A stretch of DNA of 64,000 bases from an uncultured Methanomethylovorans sp. (GTDB taxonomy: Archaea; Halobacteriota; Methanosarcinia; Methanosarcinales; Methanosarcinaceae). The notes beneath the pieces are model-generated. The model ran no database searches. It was not told where the DNA came from and saw only the letters and a program-made list of their open reading frames with translations. Of the stretch, positions 63,491-64,000 are shown in pieces (position 1 is the first letter of the stretch; each line of letters opens with the position of its first letter). The stretch spans positions 930,001-994,000 of the forward strand of contig NZ_OY782870.1 of assembly GCF_963678545.1 (NCBI RefSeq). Reading direction: 5' to 3'. A program made the position numbers and the translations under genes.

Positions 63491-63874
63491 ATGAGAAGTG
63501 AGCAGATAGAAAAAATGTCGGAAAAGGAGGTACTAGGCAAGATCCTGGAACTACTAGTACGTATTGATAAAAATTTAGACCACCTAGTTCCCAAGGGCAT
63601 ACCAATGGCCCATATACAGCCCATAAAGGGGGGTGCACCAAGTGGTCTAGATGTAATGACCTTGCTTTCCTTGCCAGAGCATTTGAGGACCACTGCAACG
63701 GTGTTGTTTGAAAGTGGGCCAGCTACTGCTGAAGAAATATCAAAGATAACTAAGAAAGAAAGAGCTGTAGAAAGCGGTTATCTCAATCAGCTTGTAAGAA
63801 TGAAACATGTGAATAAGTATCGTGACGGCAGAAAGGTATATTTTTGCATCAATCATGATAGTAAAAATGACTGA
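63491..63874 (+). CDS. Winged-helix transcriptional regulator
   Basis: A 127-residue protein. The N-terminal third is a helical coil (EKEVLGKILELLVRIDKNLDHL); the C-terminal 75 residues form an ArsR/TrmB-like winged helix (LSLPEHLRTTATVLFESGPA, then EEISKITKKE). The ATG at 63491 with AAGG upstream is preferred; an ATG at 63464 has no ribosome binding site. It follows elp3 closely and precedes a MinD/ParA ATPase gene, so it may regulate that gene. Target unknown. Confidence 0.72.
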   Translation: MRSEQIEKMSEKEVLGKILELLVRIDKNLDHLVPKGIPMAHIQPIKGGAPSGLDVMTLLSLPEHLRTTATVLFESGPATAEEISKITKKERAVESGYLNQLVRMKHVNKYRDGRKVYFCINHDSKND

Positions 63875-63905
63875 GTTCTAGGTTTTTTTTATAATAGGTG
63901 ATGAT

Positions 63906-64000
63906 GTGGGGGTAACTGTAGCTGTACATTCTTCTAAAGGTGGAACTGGAAAAACATGTATTTCACTGAACCTTGCAGCATTATTGGCTAGTGATGGCAA
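63906..64000 (+). CDS. ParA/MinD-type ATPase, 5' end only
   Basis: The first 31 codons of a P-loop ATPase, cut by the end of the window. The start is GTG at 63906, following AGGTGAT; the frame reads VAVHSSKGGTGKTCISLNLA, a deviant Walker A of the ParA/MinD/Mrp superfamily. Which member it is cannot be decided from this piece. Confidence 0.75.
   Translation, partial: MGVTVAVHSSKGGTGKTCISLNLAALLASDG

Overview
The window is chromosomal DNA of a methanogenic archaeon of the order Methanosarcinales, most likely a methylotrophic member of the Methanosarcinaceae. Signs of this are the complete mtrEDCBAFGH operon (45147-50069), the YcaO-TfuA pair that thioamidates methyl-coenzyme M reductase, cofE for coenzyme F420, an S-layer protein with the duplicated Methanosarcina-type domain, PGF-CTERM surface proteins, archaeal SecD/SecF/SecG, SRP19, RadB, an RFC small subunit and archaeal Elp3. 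The DNA is AT-rich with short TATA-type promoters. Genus cannot be fixed from sequence alone; Methanomethylovorans or Methanolobus are guesses.

Layout. 1-8.4 kb: a small unknown gene, a CPA2 antiporter, ycaO-tfuA, and a ZnuABC-like metal ABC transporter behind a DtxR-type regulator. 8.4-10.4 kb: a decaying rhodanese gene, a PGF-CTERM surface protein and a frameshifted small membrane protein. 10.6-17.7 kb: an iron-sulfur assembly neighbourhood with two NifX-fold proteins, two ferredoxin-containing MinD ATPases (one broken), a HyuA protein, a metallo-beta-lactamase-fold protein, a DUF134 protein and an Mrp/NBP35 ATPase. 17.8-20.9 kb: an anaerobic ribonucleotide reductase paralogue without ATP-cone, an alpha/alpha-toroid protein and a bactofilin-like protein. 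20.9-24.3 kb: a nitrate/sulfonate/taurine-type ABC transporter and a divergent HTH regulator. 24.3-30.2 kb: a large S-layer-type protein with four 270-bp tandem repeats, thiL and a DUF4349 pseudogene. 30.2-33.7 kb: the main class III ribonucleotide reductase operon (glutaredoxin, nrdD, nrdG). 34-44.7 kb: radB, trmI, a beta-propeller PGF-CTERM protein, an HD hydrolase, mtnA, secG, SRP19, small conserved proteins, a universal stress protein and a TIM-barrel pseudogene. 44.7-50.1 kb: the mtr operon with a structured leader and a clean terminator. 50.3-64 kb: purM-lysC, an S-layer-related protein, apgM, hsp20, cofE, a dCMP deaminase, secF-secD-rfcS, elp3, a winged-helix protein and the start of a ParA/MinD ATPase cut by the window end.

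How the genes work together. Mtr moves the methyl group between tetrahydrosarcinapterin and coenzyme M and couples this to sodium export; YcaO/TfuA modify the enzyme acting on the resulting methyl-CoM; CofE completes F420. The S-layer and PGF-CTERM proteins form the cell surface and depend on the Sec parts encoded here. Striking in this window is the number of recently broken genes (8820-9379, 11554-12350, 29341-30188, 43885-44692, and possibly two small ones). Most still show clear coding sequence around one frameshift, one deletion or one or two stops. The regulatory points best worth a second look are the mtr upstream repeats and leader hairpins.
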